Source of the DNA: Rhinopomastus cyanomelas
Lineage: Eukaryota; Chordata; Aves; Bucerotiformes; Rhinopomastidae
Direction: 5' to 3'
Assembly: GCA_013400115.1 (NCBI GenBank)
Contig: VXBP01002343.1
Span: 520,278 to 584,277, forward strand
DNA: 64,000 nt
Under the pieces are notes generated by a model. The model was not told the DNA's origin. It ran no database searches and saw nothing but the letters and a program-made list of their open reading frames with translations. Below are positions 26,084-36,705 of the stretch, piece by piece. Position 1 is the stretch's first letter. Every line of letters starts with the position of its first letter. The position numbers and the translations under genes are program-made.

Positions 26084-26367
26084 AGTTTTCTCTCACTTTC
26101 CAGAGTGCAAGGTACGTGCTTTTACTCAGCTGGCTATGCAGAGAAGCTAAGGAGAACAGCTTCTTAATTTAATACTTAATACTTCATGTATGTGCCTGCC
26201 ATGCAGTGGTCTGACTGCATCTTCAAAGCAAGCACTGCTGAATTATTTCAGAGTATGAATCCTTTTGCTATCCCAAAACACATCTCCTGCAAGGAAGCAC
26301 TCCAAGATTAGATGTATCTTGTCTGTTAAATACTCTCTGTTTGCATAATGGGAAATGCAATTTCAAA

Positions 26368-26442
26368 GTCCTGGTTGGCTCAGTTGGTAGAGCATAGGAC
26401 TCTGAATTCCTGGAGTCATGGGTTTGAGCCCCATGTAGGACA
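26368..26442 (+). promoter_or_regulatory. tRNA-Lys-like head with Pol III A and B boxes
   Basis: An internal Pol III promoter remnant of the SINE. The anticodon loop region reads CTCTGAA where tRNA-Lys(CTT) has CTCTTAA. The anticodon stem is imperfect (AGGA/TCCT with an 8-base loop). It is therefore not a functional tRNA gene, and the CR1-like tail directly downstream excludes a normal tRNA locus. Confidence 0.8.
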
Positions 26443-26547
26443 TCTTGAGACAGTACTGTAGGCTTACCCTGCTCCAGCAGGGGGGTTGGACTTCGATGAT
26501 CTTTCGAGGTCCCTTCCAGCCTGTAGCATTCTGTGATTTTTTTTTTT
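26368..26547 (+). mobile_element. tRNA-derived SINE with CR1 tail
   Basis: A composite element of about 180 bp. The head (26368-26442) folds as a tRNA. Acceptor strands GTCCT and AGGAC pair. The A box TGGCTCAGTTGG (26376-26387) matches the RNA polymerase III consensus. The T arm ATGGG-TTTGAGC-CCCAT (26418-26434) has a perfect 5-bp stem, and the B box GGTTTGAGCCC (26421-26431) has one change from consensus. Identity is highest to tRNA-Lys(CTT) by eye (GTAGAGCAT-GGACTCT-AAT). The body links to a CR1 3' end (26467-26536: CCTGCTCCAGCAGGGGGGTT, TTTCGAGGTCCCTTCCAGCC, CATTCTGTGAT) and a T11 run that could terminate Pol III. Such a tail lets CR1 reverse transcriptase mobilise the element. The architecture is that known for the passerine TguSINE1, whose head is however tRNA-Ile-related. 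Confidence 0.85.
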
Positions 26548-29330
26548 AGACAGGGGACCAGGTCACAACTTGCTGAACCAACTCCTTAGACCCAAACATC
26601 TGGCAAATCTAGCAGACCAACCTGTTTCCTATTAAATGAGAAGGGTCTAGGGGTGACACTGGCCATACCACAGAGAGACATCCCACCTGGCAGCACGGGG
26701 TGCCCTTTCAGCACCACAAGCATGACCCAAGGCAAACCTTTGCCTCCTTCTACAACAGGAACAGCAACAGCAACTGGTGGAGCCATTATTGCAGAGAGGC
26801 AGTAAAATCACACGTATCACAGCACGGTGTTGCAGGGACAAATTAAGTCTGGGCTGAGGCCCTTCTGAAAAAATAAAAAATAATAACGGCCCATTAGGTT
26901 TAATTTGGAATCTCTTTCCTCACAACTACAGAGCAGATTGACAAAACAGACTTTTAAACTCACCTACGAAACCGCTCAGTGACAGGATACTAAAAAGGCT
27001 CTTTTGTGTTAAAGTGTTAATTATTAAAACATGAGCGGGCGGTTAGTTCAATTTACAGCGTTGCCATTAGAAGGAGGACTGGAAACAATGGGCACATTAA
27101 AAGGCTGTATTATATGTTCTGTTACTTGGAGAGTCTGAAGTGAGAAAAGACAAGCTGTGGAGCCAAGAAATTCTCCACTGGAATGGTGTTAGCTCTGCTT
27201 TCTCTTGGTACAATCTCGTTTCTCCAAAATATTACAGGAAGCAAAAATGACTCGGCCAGCAAGAATCACTGAGAGGAATCCTGGGGAAGTGATTCAGCCC
27301 AAGATTTGAGCAGAAAAGACACTTCTGATGAAAATATTAGTTGCCCAGATAAGCGGCAGCTCATTATGGTTTATTGTCAATTTTTGGCTGGTTTATTTGT
27401 TCTTGCAGTTTCCCATTCAGTGACCACTTGGATGATTTATAAAAGCTTCAGCAATTGACAGCAGGTTTCCAAAACACTCAAGAACAGAATGACATGAACT
27501 TAGCTGTAACTTCCAACATTTCTACTCAGAAGTGTCTGTTCATCTGTCCTGACCACAAGGCAAGGATGAAAAAGCCAGGCTGCTGAATTAGGGGGTCCGT
27601 GGCACAGTGAGTCCAAGAAGCAAGACATCAAGGTTGTAATTCAGTGATTTCTTTCAAAGCACCTAAACACCAAACTGAGATTTGGGTGGATTTGGGAACA
27701 GCATGAATTCAGCGAGGAGGAGCAGTCTGGTGGGTGTTTCTGTATCAGGCTGAACTAAATGTATGCAGCTTTTTTTTAATACATAGCAAGCCACACACGA
27801 AATAGTGCAGTGAGTTTGGCAGCAGTTTGTGTCGTTGCCAGTTTTTCATGACACCTGAAGAGAGAAACGGACCCTCCAAAAGTGAAAATCACGACAGCAG
27901 GTTGAACTCTAGATTCATGTCATTTGTCCTCATCTGGGAACTGCCCTGGGATGTAAATGTGTTTCACAATTCATTTTGTCCCAGACCTATTTTTGTTGCT
28001 CAGACCTGTTACTTCCACTAACAACACAGGCTGTCAATGTCACCTCATAGCTGCGCAGAAGTGTTTAGGTCAGTGACAGCAAACTGGTGTGGAGCCAGAG
28101 CAGAATAGGATCCTGTGACTCACTACGCATTTTTTTCCTTTTCATTCCATCCTTTATTTAATTTACAGCCTTCAGTTGTGTTCATCTTCCTCTGTTCCCG
28201 AGTCCTTAGTGAAACCCTATTTCCTTAGCACTTTCCCCATAAATAATTCTCTTGAAACCCTATTTCCTTAGCACTTTTCCCATAAATAATTCTCTTGAAA
28301 TAACATGCGTGGAGGTTGCTCTGCTAGCACAGTCCCCCTCGGAGAAGGTCAGGAGATCAATAACTCTCATTGAAATGCCATGGGAGAAGGAGAATTTCAG
28401 AACGAGATTTCACACCACAGTTTGTACCAGGGTGTGAGAAGGAAAAGCAGTGAAAGACTTTGGTGCCTGCTCCCACATCCCAGACAGAAAATCCCAGGCA
28501 TCGCTGAAGATGACTTCCTCAGTGCTTATTTCTCACCGATTTCGTTGATTTTCTTGATGTCCAAGTGCTGTCACCTCAATGACAGCTACTGCAGCCATGG
28601 ATAGACACGCACACTTCCCTACTTTACGATTCCATTACTGTTTCGTTTCAGTTAGGGGACAACAAAATCACTCAGCTGTGCCACCAATTAACCGCTGCAT
28701 TGTGCTGCAAGACAATATAGGGGAGGCAATGAAAGGACTTAAAATTAATTCTAGTTCAATGGAAAAGATCTCTAACAAAACTGTTTATTAGATGCAGTAG
28801 CTGCTTTCACTAAACAGATTTTACACTTGATGTCATTTTACTCTGTTTTTGCGTAAAGTGATTAATTAATTAGCAATACGGGTGTCCCCATTGTAGTTTT
28901 TGTAGCTGGTGGTTGTAGAGTGTTTCTGCTGCTGCTCTGCAGCTTTTTGACTGCAAACAGCAGGTTCCTACCTAGCGTATGGCTGAATTAGGAGCAGCAA
29001 AGAGCACAGCAGCAGTATGTTGGTTAAACAAATACACCTCCAGGGAGGGGGAGGTAACAGCATTTAGTTATCCACACAGTATTTAAATGAGCTTTCATTT
29101 TTCTCTGTCTCTTCAGAATAACCTTTAGCTCCAATGATTGGAGCAGCAGTAAGTGGCCTGGGAGCAGAAGGCACATTTGAACAAGTCATCAGGGATGAGG
29201 ACAGTTTCCAAATTTCTCTGCAGGTTCCCCACTTAGATTCAGACCAAAGCTAAACACGATTCAAGCATAGAATTTCTCTTAACCTCTTGTCCTGCTTTAG
29301 GGGTCTTTATTTGCCTTCTCCATTGTAAAG
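26548..29330. other. Unique DNA, candidate conserved non-coding
   Basis: From about 26870 to 27440 the sequence is AT-rich, free of recognisable repeats, and rich in TAATTA/ATTA and TTTATTG cores. A 43-bp tandem duplication lies at 28211-28296. No exon-like open frame is present. Confidence 0.45.
28211..28296. repeat. 43-bp tandem duplication, one mismatch
   Basis: GAAACCCTATTTCCTTAGCA begins copy 1 at 28211 and copy 2 at 28254. Both copies run through CATAAATAATTCTCTT with only one difference (TTCCCC against TTTCCC). It is recent and exactly two units long. Confidence 0.95.
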
Positions 29331-29453
29331 AGGGGGGTTGTGAAGTATCCTTCTCTGGAGGTGTTTAAAACCCAGCAGGATATGTTCCTAGGTGATCCTG
29401 CTCTGGCAGGGGAATTGGACTGGATCACCTGTGATTCTGTGACTCTGTGACTC
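29331..29453 (+). mobile_element. CR1 3' end, about 120 bp
   Basis: GGTTGTGAAGTATCCTTCTC, AGGTGATCCTGCTCTGGCAG, GGAATTGGACTGGATCACCT, then GTGATTCTGTGACTCTGTGA. The GAGGTCCCTTCCAA block is deleted between GGATCACCT and GTGATT. The tail uses ATTCTGTG-type octamers. Confidence 0.9.
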
Positions 29454-29670
29454 TTTCTTCCAGGTACCAAGGAACTCACACAAACAAAAATGCTCAGTAT
29501 TTGATGCAGTAAATGGATGATAATCAGGGATGTCAAAGGCTCAGTTTAAACACACTAGGTAAACCAAAAAATTACAGAAGAAACATTTTCTCTTGTATCT
29601 TTCAGCTATTTTTTTAATATTAGTATTAAAACAAAACAAACCCTCAAAACTTAAACAACTATGATTTTTA

Positions 29671-29830
29671 AACTGGATGTGGCTGGATTGCCATCCCAGC
29701 GTGTGTTTAAAAGTCATGTAGATACGGGACGTAGGTTTAGTGGTGGGTTTGGTGGAGTTAGGTTAATGGTTGAACTCAATGATCTTAAAGAGGTTTTACA
29801 ACACAAATTATTCAATGATTCTATAATTCT
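29671..29830 (+). mobile_element. CR1 3' end, second subfamily
   Basis: GGATGTGGCTGGATTGCCAT, GTGTTTAAAAGTCATGTAGA, GTTTAGTGGTGGGTTTGGTG, AATGGTTGAACTCAATGATC, TTAAAGAGGTTTTACAACAC, and a tail of AATGATTCTATAATTC. Only the last ~160 bp are present. The start of the open frame 29661-29975 belongs to this piece and has no independent meaning. Confidence 0.88.
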
Positions 29831-29888
29831 TCCTTTAAAGGCCCCAAAATACCAGCAGAAGAACAAATGTTGCACTGATGTAGCTCAG

Positions 29889-30155
29889 CATAGAATCACA
29901 GAATGTTCTAGGCTAAAAGGGACCTCTAGAGGTCATCCAGTTCAACCTCCCGACACAGGGACAACTCTACCTTGATTAGGCAGCTAGGAGCCTCAAGACT
30001 GACCTTAAATGACTCCAAGGATGACTCCCCACCACCTCTCCTAACAGTCCATTCCAGTGATCAACTACCCTCACATGGAAGAACTTTTTTCTAATATCCT
30101 TTCCCAGCTGGAACCCATTGCTCCTTGAACAATGCTTCAACACAAGTTGATCACA
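29889..30155 (-). mobile_element. CR1 3' end, minus strand, third subfamily
   Basis: From the plus side: CATAGAATCACAGAATGTTC, AAAGGGACCTCTAGAGGTCA, CCAGTTCAACCTCCCGACAC, CTCCAAGGATGACTCCCCAC, GTCCATTCCAGTGATCAACT and CTGGAACCCATTGCTCCTTG. Three CR1 copies of different subfamilies therefore lie within 830 bp (29331-30155). Confidence 0.88.
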
Positions 30156-32975
30156 GATCTATACCAATCTAAATTAACTGATGGTCTGTCATATAACCTA
30201 TGATACGAAGATCTGCTGCTTCTTAAACAATGAGCTGGGCATTATACTGATTTAGAGACATCCTTTCTTCCTCAAAAACTCCTTACCCTCTTATTTTTCA
30301 TGCCAGTTGGTGTCAGTCCCATTAATTCCCTTTTCCATGTGCAGTCAGTGCCCACATACATATAGGCCAGGACAAACCATGGGTCAAGCAGCGCTGTTTT
30401 TGTAACAAGAAAGCTCAGTCTGGCTCAGGAGTAAAGGCTTTCTACCACCTCCAATGAAACGTCCTGGCTCGCTAAGAAAACACTGAGTGTCTAAGGAAAA
30501 CCTTCTTCTTGCAGCACAACGAAATCTTGAGCAAGCACAGGAAACCCAAAGGGAAAGCAAGGAGGTCACAGAAAAAGTCTTCTGGAGGAGACATTGAAGG
30601 TCTAATGTTTTGCAGTCTGGAGGAGACAAGTGTTAGGGACGGTACAGCAGAAAAAGCCGAACCCTTCCGTGCCATTCTGTATGGAGGGGAAAGAACAGAG
30701 CAAGAGTGGAGGGGGAATATGCTTCAGCTAGTATGAAAAGCCTTCCAACCCCAGGGATATGTAGGGGCTGAGGACATCTGACTACCACCCAAAAGAACCT
30801 TGGTGGTGGACAGACTAACCACAGGACAGACAGACATCACCCAGGAGCGATGGCAGAGGCACCATGGGCCAGGTCAGCCCAGTGCTTTGCGACTTCAGAG
30901 AAGGGCTGGGGGGCAACGAGAGCATGCTCAGCTCTGAGGCACAGAAACACATCTTTTAGAGGATTAAGAGATGATGTAGGAAGTTGAGACTGCAAGTTGC
31001 CGGCAATGAATACCAGACGGCCGATGCACTGCTGCCAGCTCATCAAGGGCCTGACTCAGCAATCGGCTCTCCTTTCCGTGACCGCTGCGCCAAGGGTTTG
31101 CTGCTCCCACACTTCATCGCATGCCTCCAAAGCCAGAACAACCTTCTCTTTTTTCTGGTTGGGTTTTTTTTTTAAACTGAGGGAGATCCTAGACCGGTGT
31201 CTCCTAAATGGGGGAGGTAAAAGATAAGCAGTGAAGGAACAAGAGAAAGGAGCACGTGAATCCAGGGCACCTCATGCTTCATGCCCAGCTACAGACACAC
31301 AGCATTTACACAGGCATCTGGGATCTGTAAAAATAGCTGCTCCCCTGTCTTCCTCCTCTCTCCAGCTACTGTGGAAACCCTTCTGTGGCAGCCACAAGCA
31401 AGGCTGGGGCACAGGAAATGGAGCCTGAGCTACTCTTCTGCCACACTCACTCACCCAGTACTCAGCAGAGCATCCCTCTCTACAGCTAGAGGAGGCAACA
31501 GGGGCAGCCCTTTGCCCCCTACTTCTACAAGGAGAGGGAAGATGCCCAGTGTACAGGCAGGGTGTAAAGAGAAATAGGGAAAGGGCTTTAGTGAATAGTA
31601 GGTTGCAATAGGTGGGGGGGAAAAAGGGGACTGGGTGAGCAGGGAAACATGAACTGAGGGTGGCAGTCTGCATCTCCTGTGAGTGTCAAATGTACAACCA
31701 GCTTGCCTCCTCGCTTCCTGCCAGCGATGCTCTCAGTTTTCATTTTCCACCAGCCCACAGACATATTGCAAATGCTGCTAGGGACCCATGGTCAGTAAGC
31801 AGCCCAGGGCACAGGTTTGTGTTGCCTCCATTGTGGAAACAGCCAATGAACAAGCATTTTCCATGTTGCATACAAATTCTGATGCAAGTTTCTCCTCTGA
31901 GACAGAGAGACAAGACTGCCACGTATTGTCCTTTGAAAATAAACAGATTAAAGCGATTTATTCCAGAATAATGAATTGGGCTGATCTCTGAGGTTTGAAT
32001 CACAGGATCCAAGGTGCCCAGCAGAGCTGCCAGGCACCCAAGGTGACAGTGAATCCAGTGGCCTGCTGAGAGCTCCCACGGAATGATTCTGAAACCAAAC
32101 AGAAACCTGCCTGTAATGCAGACACACCTGTAGATTTCCTCAATACTCTTTTTGGTAGGAAAATGAGTGTTCACTCGTGCCACATGTTGAATTGGAGAGG
32201 TTACTGGTGCTTTGTTCCCATTCTCACCTGGCATATTAGCTGATTACTATGATTTTCAATTGTTTATGATAAGCTTTAATGCTCCACAGATAGCCTTTCA
32301 ATCAGTGTGCCGTTAAATTATTAACAGGCTCCTCTTCAGAAGCAATAATAGGGTTAAGTGTTTGCATGGCTCATTTATTAGAAAAACGTGTGCAAGTAAC
32401 TCAAAGAGTTTTCAGTGAGTTCCTCTTCATGAGCTACATTCAGTAAAGATTTTTCTGGCTTCCAGGCTGCAACAGTGGTCCAAGGCAGCTCAGCTGCCCA
32501 AGCCTTGGTGCCTGCTTTGGGCTGATACTGCTTCACCAAGCAGCAAAACTCAGCAGGTTTCCCTAAGAGTTTTATTCTCAGTGGGAAAACCACAACGGTG
32601 ATGCAGGGTAGGGTTACCTGAACCAAGGACTTGAGGAAGAAAACCACAGGATCCTGGGTTACCTCCTTGCCACTGTAACAAAGACATCGCAGATCGGTCA
32701 CAACAAGCATCAAGGAGCACTAAAGGCTGTTTGAAAGGCCTCGGCTGTTTAAGGAACCCAATGTGTCTGAAGTGCAGGTGACATGGCTGGGGAAGCTGTC
32801 TCACTGACCAGACCTCTGCATCGTCCACACAGGAGAGAGTCCTACTCAGCAAGCCTTCCCAGTGATGTAACTGCAAGCAACAGAAAGAGGACTTCTTTCT
32901 CCCTCTTTCTTCTCCAATAGATTTGTTCTTAAACAAGGACTTTCTGGACAAAAATAGTACATCTTTTTTTTCAGA
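30156..32975. other. Unique sequence, no gene seen
   Basis: Mildly CpG-enriched at about 30995-31110. An AT-rich stretch at 32235-32375 resembles a conserved non-coding element. The longest open frame (31740-32234, minus, 164 codons) shows no domain and overlaps frames on the other strand. Confidence 0.5.
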
Positions 32976-33086
32976 CTACATGTGTTCCTGTGTGACTTGG
33001 TCTAGGTGATCCTGCTGTGGCCGGGGGATTGGACTGGCTGATCTTTTGAGGTCCCTTCCAATCCCTGATGATTCTATGACTCTGTG
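32976..33086 (+). mobile_element. CR1 3' tail, young-looking
   Basis: ATGTGTTCCTGTGTGACTTG, GTCTAGGTGATCCTGCTGTG, GGGGGATTGGACTGGCTGAT, TTTTGAGGTCCCTTCCAATC and GATGATTCTATGACTCTGTG. It is very close to the copy at 40258-40600 and severely truncated. Confidence 0.93.
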
Positions 33087-33135
33087 TATTCTTTCACTGT
33101 TCTCAAACTGGAACGTTCTAGCGGTCATGAAGAAG

Positions 33136-33209
33136 GTGTTGGGTTGAAGGTTGGATTTGATGATCTTAAAGGTACTTTCCAACCTTAATGATTCTTTGAT
33201 GCTGTGATT
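33136..33209 (+). mobile_element. CR1 3' tail of a different subfamily
   Basis: GTGTTGGGTTGAAGGTTGGA, TTTGATGATCTTAAAGGTAC, TTTCCAACCTTAATGATTCT. It lies 50 bp after the previous tail, in the same orientation but from another subfamily (TTAAAGGT in place of GAGGTCC). Confidence 0.85.
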
Positions 33210-34095
33210 CAAATTGGTGTTTAGAAGACATTTTCAGTTATAAACTGACTATTTTTATTTATTTCTTTTATCAGGGTTAAGCAGGCTAAAAATAGATATT
33301 CTATTTTGCCTTAAATAAACCATTTCAGGTTGACTACCCACTCTTATTTACTTGAAGTATGAAAAAAAAGTAGGCTCTTGTGAAACAAAGACAAATGTAT
33401 AAAACACTTTCTGGCTCATAATTCACACAGATGTTGTCAAAACTACTTCTGCTTGGAGTAGCTCTTCCCACTTCTCCATCACACAGCATATCCTATTCCA
33501 AGCATTCAAACAGAAGATGTAAAAACCATCTTAAAGTAAACAAAAGCTACCTACTGTCTGCAAAACAAAGCACAGTACAGCAGAAAGAAATATCTTTTTA
33601 ATCTGAAACAGAAACTGAGATTTCAGCAGGCAGCCCTGCTCTCACGTCTGCCTGTACTGACTCTGCTTTCAGTAAACCAAGCCATAAAAGCAGAGCTAAA
33701 GCCTTTGGCAAACCATGCACCTATGAAGCCAACACAACACGAGTTGAGATGGGCAGTCATCTCCCTGGTACATTGGTGTGGCTTTGCGGGAGTCAGAGAT
33801 GACACAACACGAATGGCAGCAGCTGAGACCCAGGGCTCTGAACCTTGAAGCAAATATTTAGTGACCATTCTTCAGAAATGCTGCTCTTTTTGCAGTGAGG
33901 CAGCCTCCAGCAGTATTTGGTCATGGGTAATTACCAAGATGCTACATCTGATGGACTCTGGATTTTTAGCTCCAAGGAAACAAAATAGGTTACAGTGCAA
34001 CTCTATTATTTTTCCTGATGTCACCAAAATTACTGCTTACAGTAGAGACGCCTCAAACAGGACACATTTCCAAGGACTATGTTCAGTACTGCACA
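33210..34095. other. Unique sequence, no gene seen
   Basis: No repeat or gene signal recognised. A-rich short runs only. Confidence 0.55.
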
Positions 34096-34690
34096 TCATT
34101 CAGGTCGGAAAAGAACTTGGAGATCAAGTCCAACCAATCACCCAACTCTACCAAGTTCACCACTAGACCGTGTCTTCAAGCACCATATCTAAATGACCTT
34201 TAAACACATTCAGGGATGGTAACTCAGCCACCTCCCTGGGCAGCCTCTTCCAAGCCTGTCTACTATTTCAGTAACGTAATTTTTCCTAATGTCCAGCCTA
34301 AACCTCCCCTGCTGTAGCTTGAGGCCATTCCCTCTTGTTATATCACCTGTGAGAAGAGACCAGCATCTACCTCTCTACAATGTTCCTTCAAATAGTTGTA
34401 GAGGGCAGTAAGGTCTCCCTTCATCTTCCTCTTCCTCAGGCTAAACAGCCCCAGCTCCTTCAGCCACTCCTCATAAGACCCGTTATCTTCACCAGCTTCA
34501 TTGCTCTTCTCTGCATCTCAATGTCTTTCTTACATTGCAGTGCCCAAAACTGAACACAGCATTTGAGGTGCTGAGTATTGGAGGACAATCCCTACTCCTT
34601 CTGGTTACTGATATAACTCAAGATACCACAGCTTGGCCAGCTGGGCATGCTGCTGGCTCACGTTCAGCTGCTTGTCAGATATGGACCACT
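34096..34690 (-). mobile_element. CR1 LINE, about 595 bp, minus strand
   Basis: From the plus side: CATTCAGGTCGGAAAAGAAC, ACCAAGTTCACCACTAGACC, CACCTCCCTGGGCAGCCTCT, TTTTTCCTAATGTCCAGCCT, CAGTAAGGTCTCCCTTCATC, GGCTAAACAGCCCCAGCTCC, CTGCATCTCAATGTCTTTCT and GCTGGCTCACGTTCAGCTGC. This covers the C-terminal part of ORF2 and the 3' UTR. Terminal octamers are lost. Plus-strand open frames here (33861-34203) are partly antisense to it. Confidence 0.92.
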
Positions 34691-35404
34691 CTGAGCGTGC
34701 TGCCATAAACATTTATGGCAATAAAGCCCCTGGGAACTGGGAACAGGTTTGCATCTGCTTATTTTTCTATTTTTCTTCCTTTGTTTTTCCCCTTTTACTG
34801 GAAAACATGCAATCCCAGCCGACGACTTGTTTCCTGGGGGGCTGTATACATGTCCCTTTCTTAGGCTCCAGCTTCACAGAACACCTCCTTTACAAGCAGT
34901 CACCCACTGCTGCCCCCAGACATCTCTGAGGTCTTCTCCCATCCTAAGTCTGTTGCTTTTATCAAATCAAACTCCTTCCAGCCCATGTCCCTTGGCAAAC
35001 AGCCCGTTATGTGGTGTATCTCCCTCGCTCTTGCCCAGAGCACCCTGCCATCAACAGGGAGATGTACATCACAGCTTACAGACTGGGAGGATTTCACTTC
35101 TTTGGAGAAGAAACTGATGGTCTCTCGACTGTTGTCTTCTCTTTGTCCTCCAGAACCAGTCTGTGGTAGCTCTGCCCATCAGGCTAGTGGTGCCTCCCAG
35201 GCACAGGGTCCCCACACTGTCAGGGAGCATTTTGTCCTTTTTCAGAAGGTCTGACCACACCACAGATCCTTTGTCTGTGTCCATCTGCAGTACCAGTCAG
35301 ACTGATGCAGCTGAGCCAGAAGCTAACCCAGCAGCACTTTTCCACCATACAAAACCATGACGAGCATTATTAACACTTGCACATTTCTGGTTGTTCTTCC
35401 ACCC
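34691..35404. other. Unique sequence, no gene seen
   Basis: Several overlapping open frames of 65-122 codons on both strands with no domain. No repeat tail recognised. Confidence 0.5.
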
Positions 35405-35473
35405 CCACTTCTTAAGAAAGATATAGTGGAAACTGGAGGATGTTCAGAGGAAGACAGCAAGGAGGGTCAAAGG
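35405..35473 (+). mobile_element. Possible CR1 ORF2 stub before the LTR
   Basis: GGAAACTGGAGGATGTTCAG and AGGAAGACAGCAAGGAGGGT resemble the CR1 stretch that reads TGGAG-AGGATGCAGAGGAGGGC. It stops where the LTR-like element begins. No clear continuation is visible beyond the LTR, so the assignment is weak. Confidence 0.35.
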
Positions 35474-36700
35474 TGTTGTCATGGTTTGAAACCACAGGTT
35501 TATAGTGTTGTGCATTTCTGCAGGGAAAACAGGTCTCTCTTGGAGCCCCCACCCGTGGCACTGCAGTTCCAACCCCAGGTTGTGAGGGGCAGCTGTAGCC
35601 GTGGGCAGGGGGAGGCCAGTCTCATGAACCAGGCCTCCCTTTTTTAGCCACTGGGAGATTTCCAGAAGAAAGCCTTTTCTGAGCCAGCCATGGCGATGCT
35701 GGGTGGTGGAGCTGCCACCTGCCTGCTTGCGCTGCCGCCAACACAGCCCTGGGCAGCCCGCACCGCTGTGGTGGCAGACACGCATTCGCCATGCGGAGCC
35801 AGATGGCCACCAGGAGTGGAGGAGTGGCCACACACCAATCGGCAGGCAGGCCAGTGCCTGGAGACATCAAGAGTGGTGAGTGACAGCCTCCTGGTTTCCC
35901 ACGCTGCCTGTAGCCACGAGGAAAAGAGCCCCCAGGCCCCAGGGAAGGGGTTGCTGATGCTGCTGTTGCAGCCCCAGCTGCCAGCGCCATCGTGGCTTTG
36001 TTCTGAGCGCGGGGCGGAGAAGCTATGGCACAGTTGCAGCTGGGAAACTGGGAAATGCTTGCTGAGCAAGGGGAAGATGTCCAGGGGGCATCTGATGTTT
36101 TCCTTCGTTGCATGACTGGACTCTGTTGCTCCTCTGGGACAAGCCAAAAGGACTTGTGATTCTGCTGTGTATGCCAAAGGAGCCAAAGGGACATGTGATG
36201 CTTAAACTTTTGGCAAATAGCCGAGAGACTGGGGGTGAAGTGTTGGTGCACCTATGTGCCCGCTACCATCTGAAGGTGTGCTCATCCATCATAGCCCATT
36301 TGCCAGCCAGTCTGCAGGCCACATCATGTGGTGCCCACGTGGATGTCCAACGTCACCAACAAGCAGTAAAAGAGGGAGAGTAGATGGTTTGGAACCACCA
36401 AACCCAGCAGAACGCGGGAGGAAGCCTCCAACCTAGGGGATGGTCCTAGTCATCTGGTTGTCTGCAGCATATGGCCCTCAACTCAGGAGTTCTGTCCAAA
36501 GGCTCCTACATTGTTCTCTCCCACCTTGTCAGAACCTGCAACAGTTTCTGTTTGTTTGTTTACTTGTTTGGGGGTTTTTTCCTTTCTTTCCGTTGGGTGT
36601 GGCTACAATAAAATCTTTCCTTTTCCCCAAAGTTGTTTCATTGCCTGGCAAATCCTACCCAAGAGCTGGCTGTTGCATTGGAGAATGCAAGCATCAACCA
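35474..36700 (+). mobile_element. Putative solo ERV LTR, plus orientation
   Basis: The 1,227-bp segment starts TGTTGTCATGGTTTG and ends CATCAACCA. It is flanked on both sides by AAAGG (35469-35473 and 36701-36705), a candidate 5-bp target-site duplication. An AATAAA polyadenylation signal lies at 36608-36613, about 90 bp before the 3' end, which is the usual LTR geometry. The interior is GC-rich, unlike its surroundings. A 5-bp duplication is typical of ERVL-type integration. I do not recognise the exact family, and no gag, pol or env sequence is attached. The large open frames on both strands here (up to 209 codons, minus) are incidental to the GC-rich LTR. Confidence 0.5.
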
Positions 36701-36705
36701 AAAGG

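Noticed and set aside
26368..26442. Functional tRNA gene
   Set aside because: The anticodon stem is imperfect, the loop is altered relative to tRNA-Lys, and the sequence runs directly into a CR1-derived tail. It is a SINE head.
31740..32234. 164-codon minus-strand open frame
   Set aside because: No recognisable domain. Overlapping open frames on the other strand suggest chance.
35622..36251. Minus-strand open frame of 209 codons, with a 180-codon frame overlapping it
   Set aside because: Both lie inside the GC-rich LTR-like element. Stop codons are rare there by composition, frames on both strands are open, and no retroviral or cellular domain is visible.
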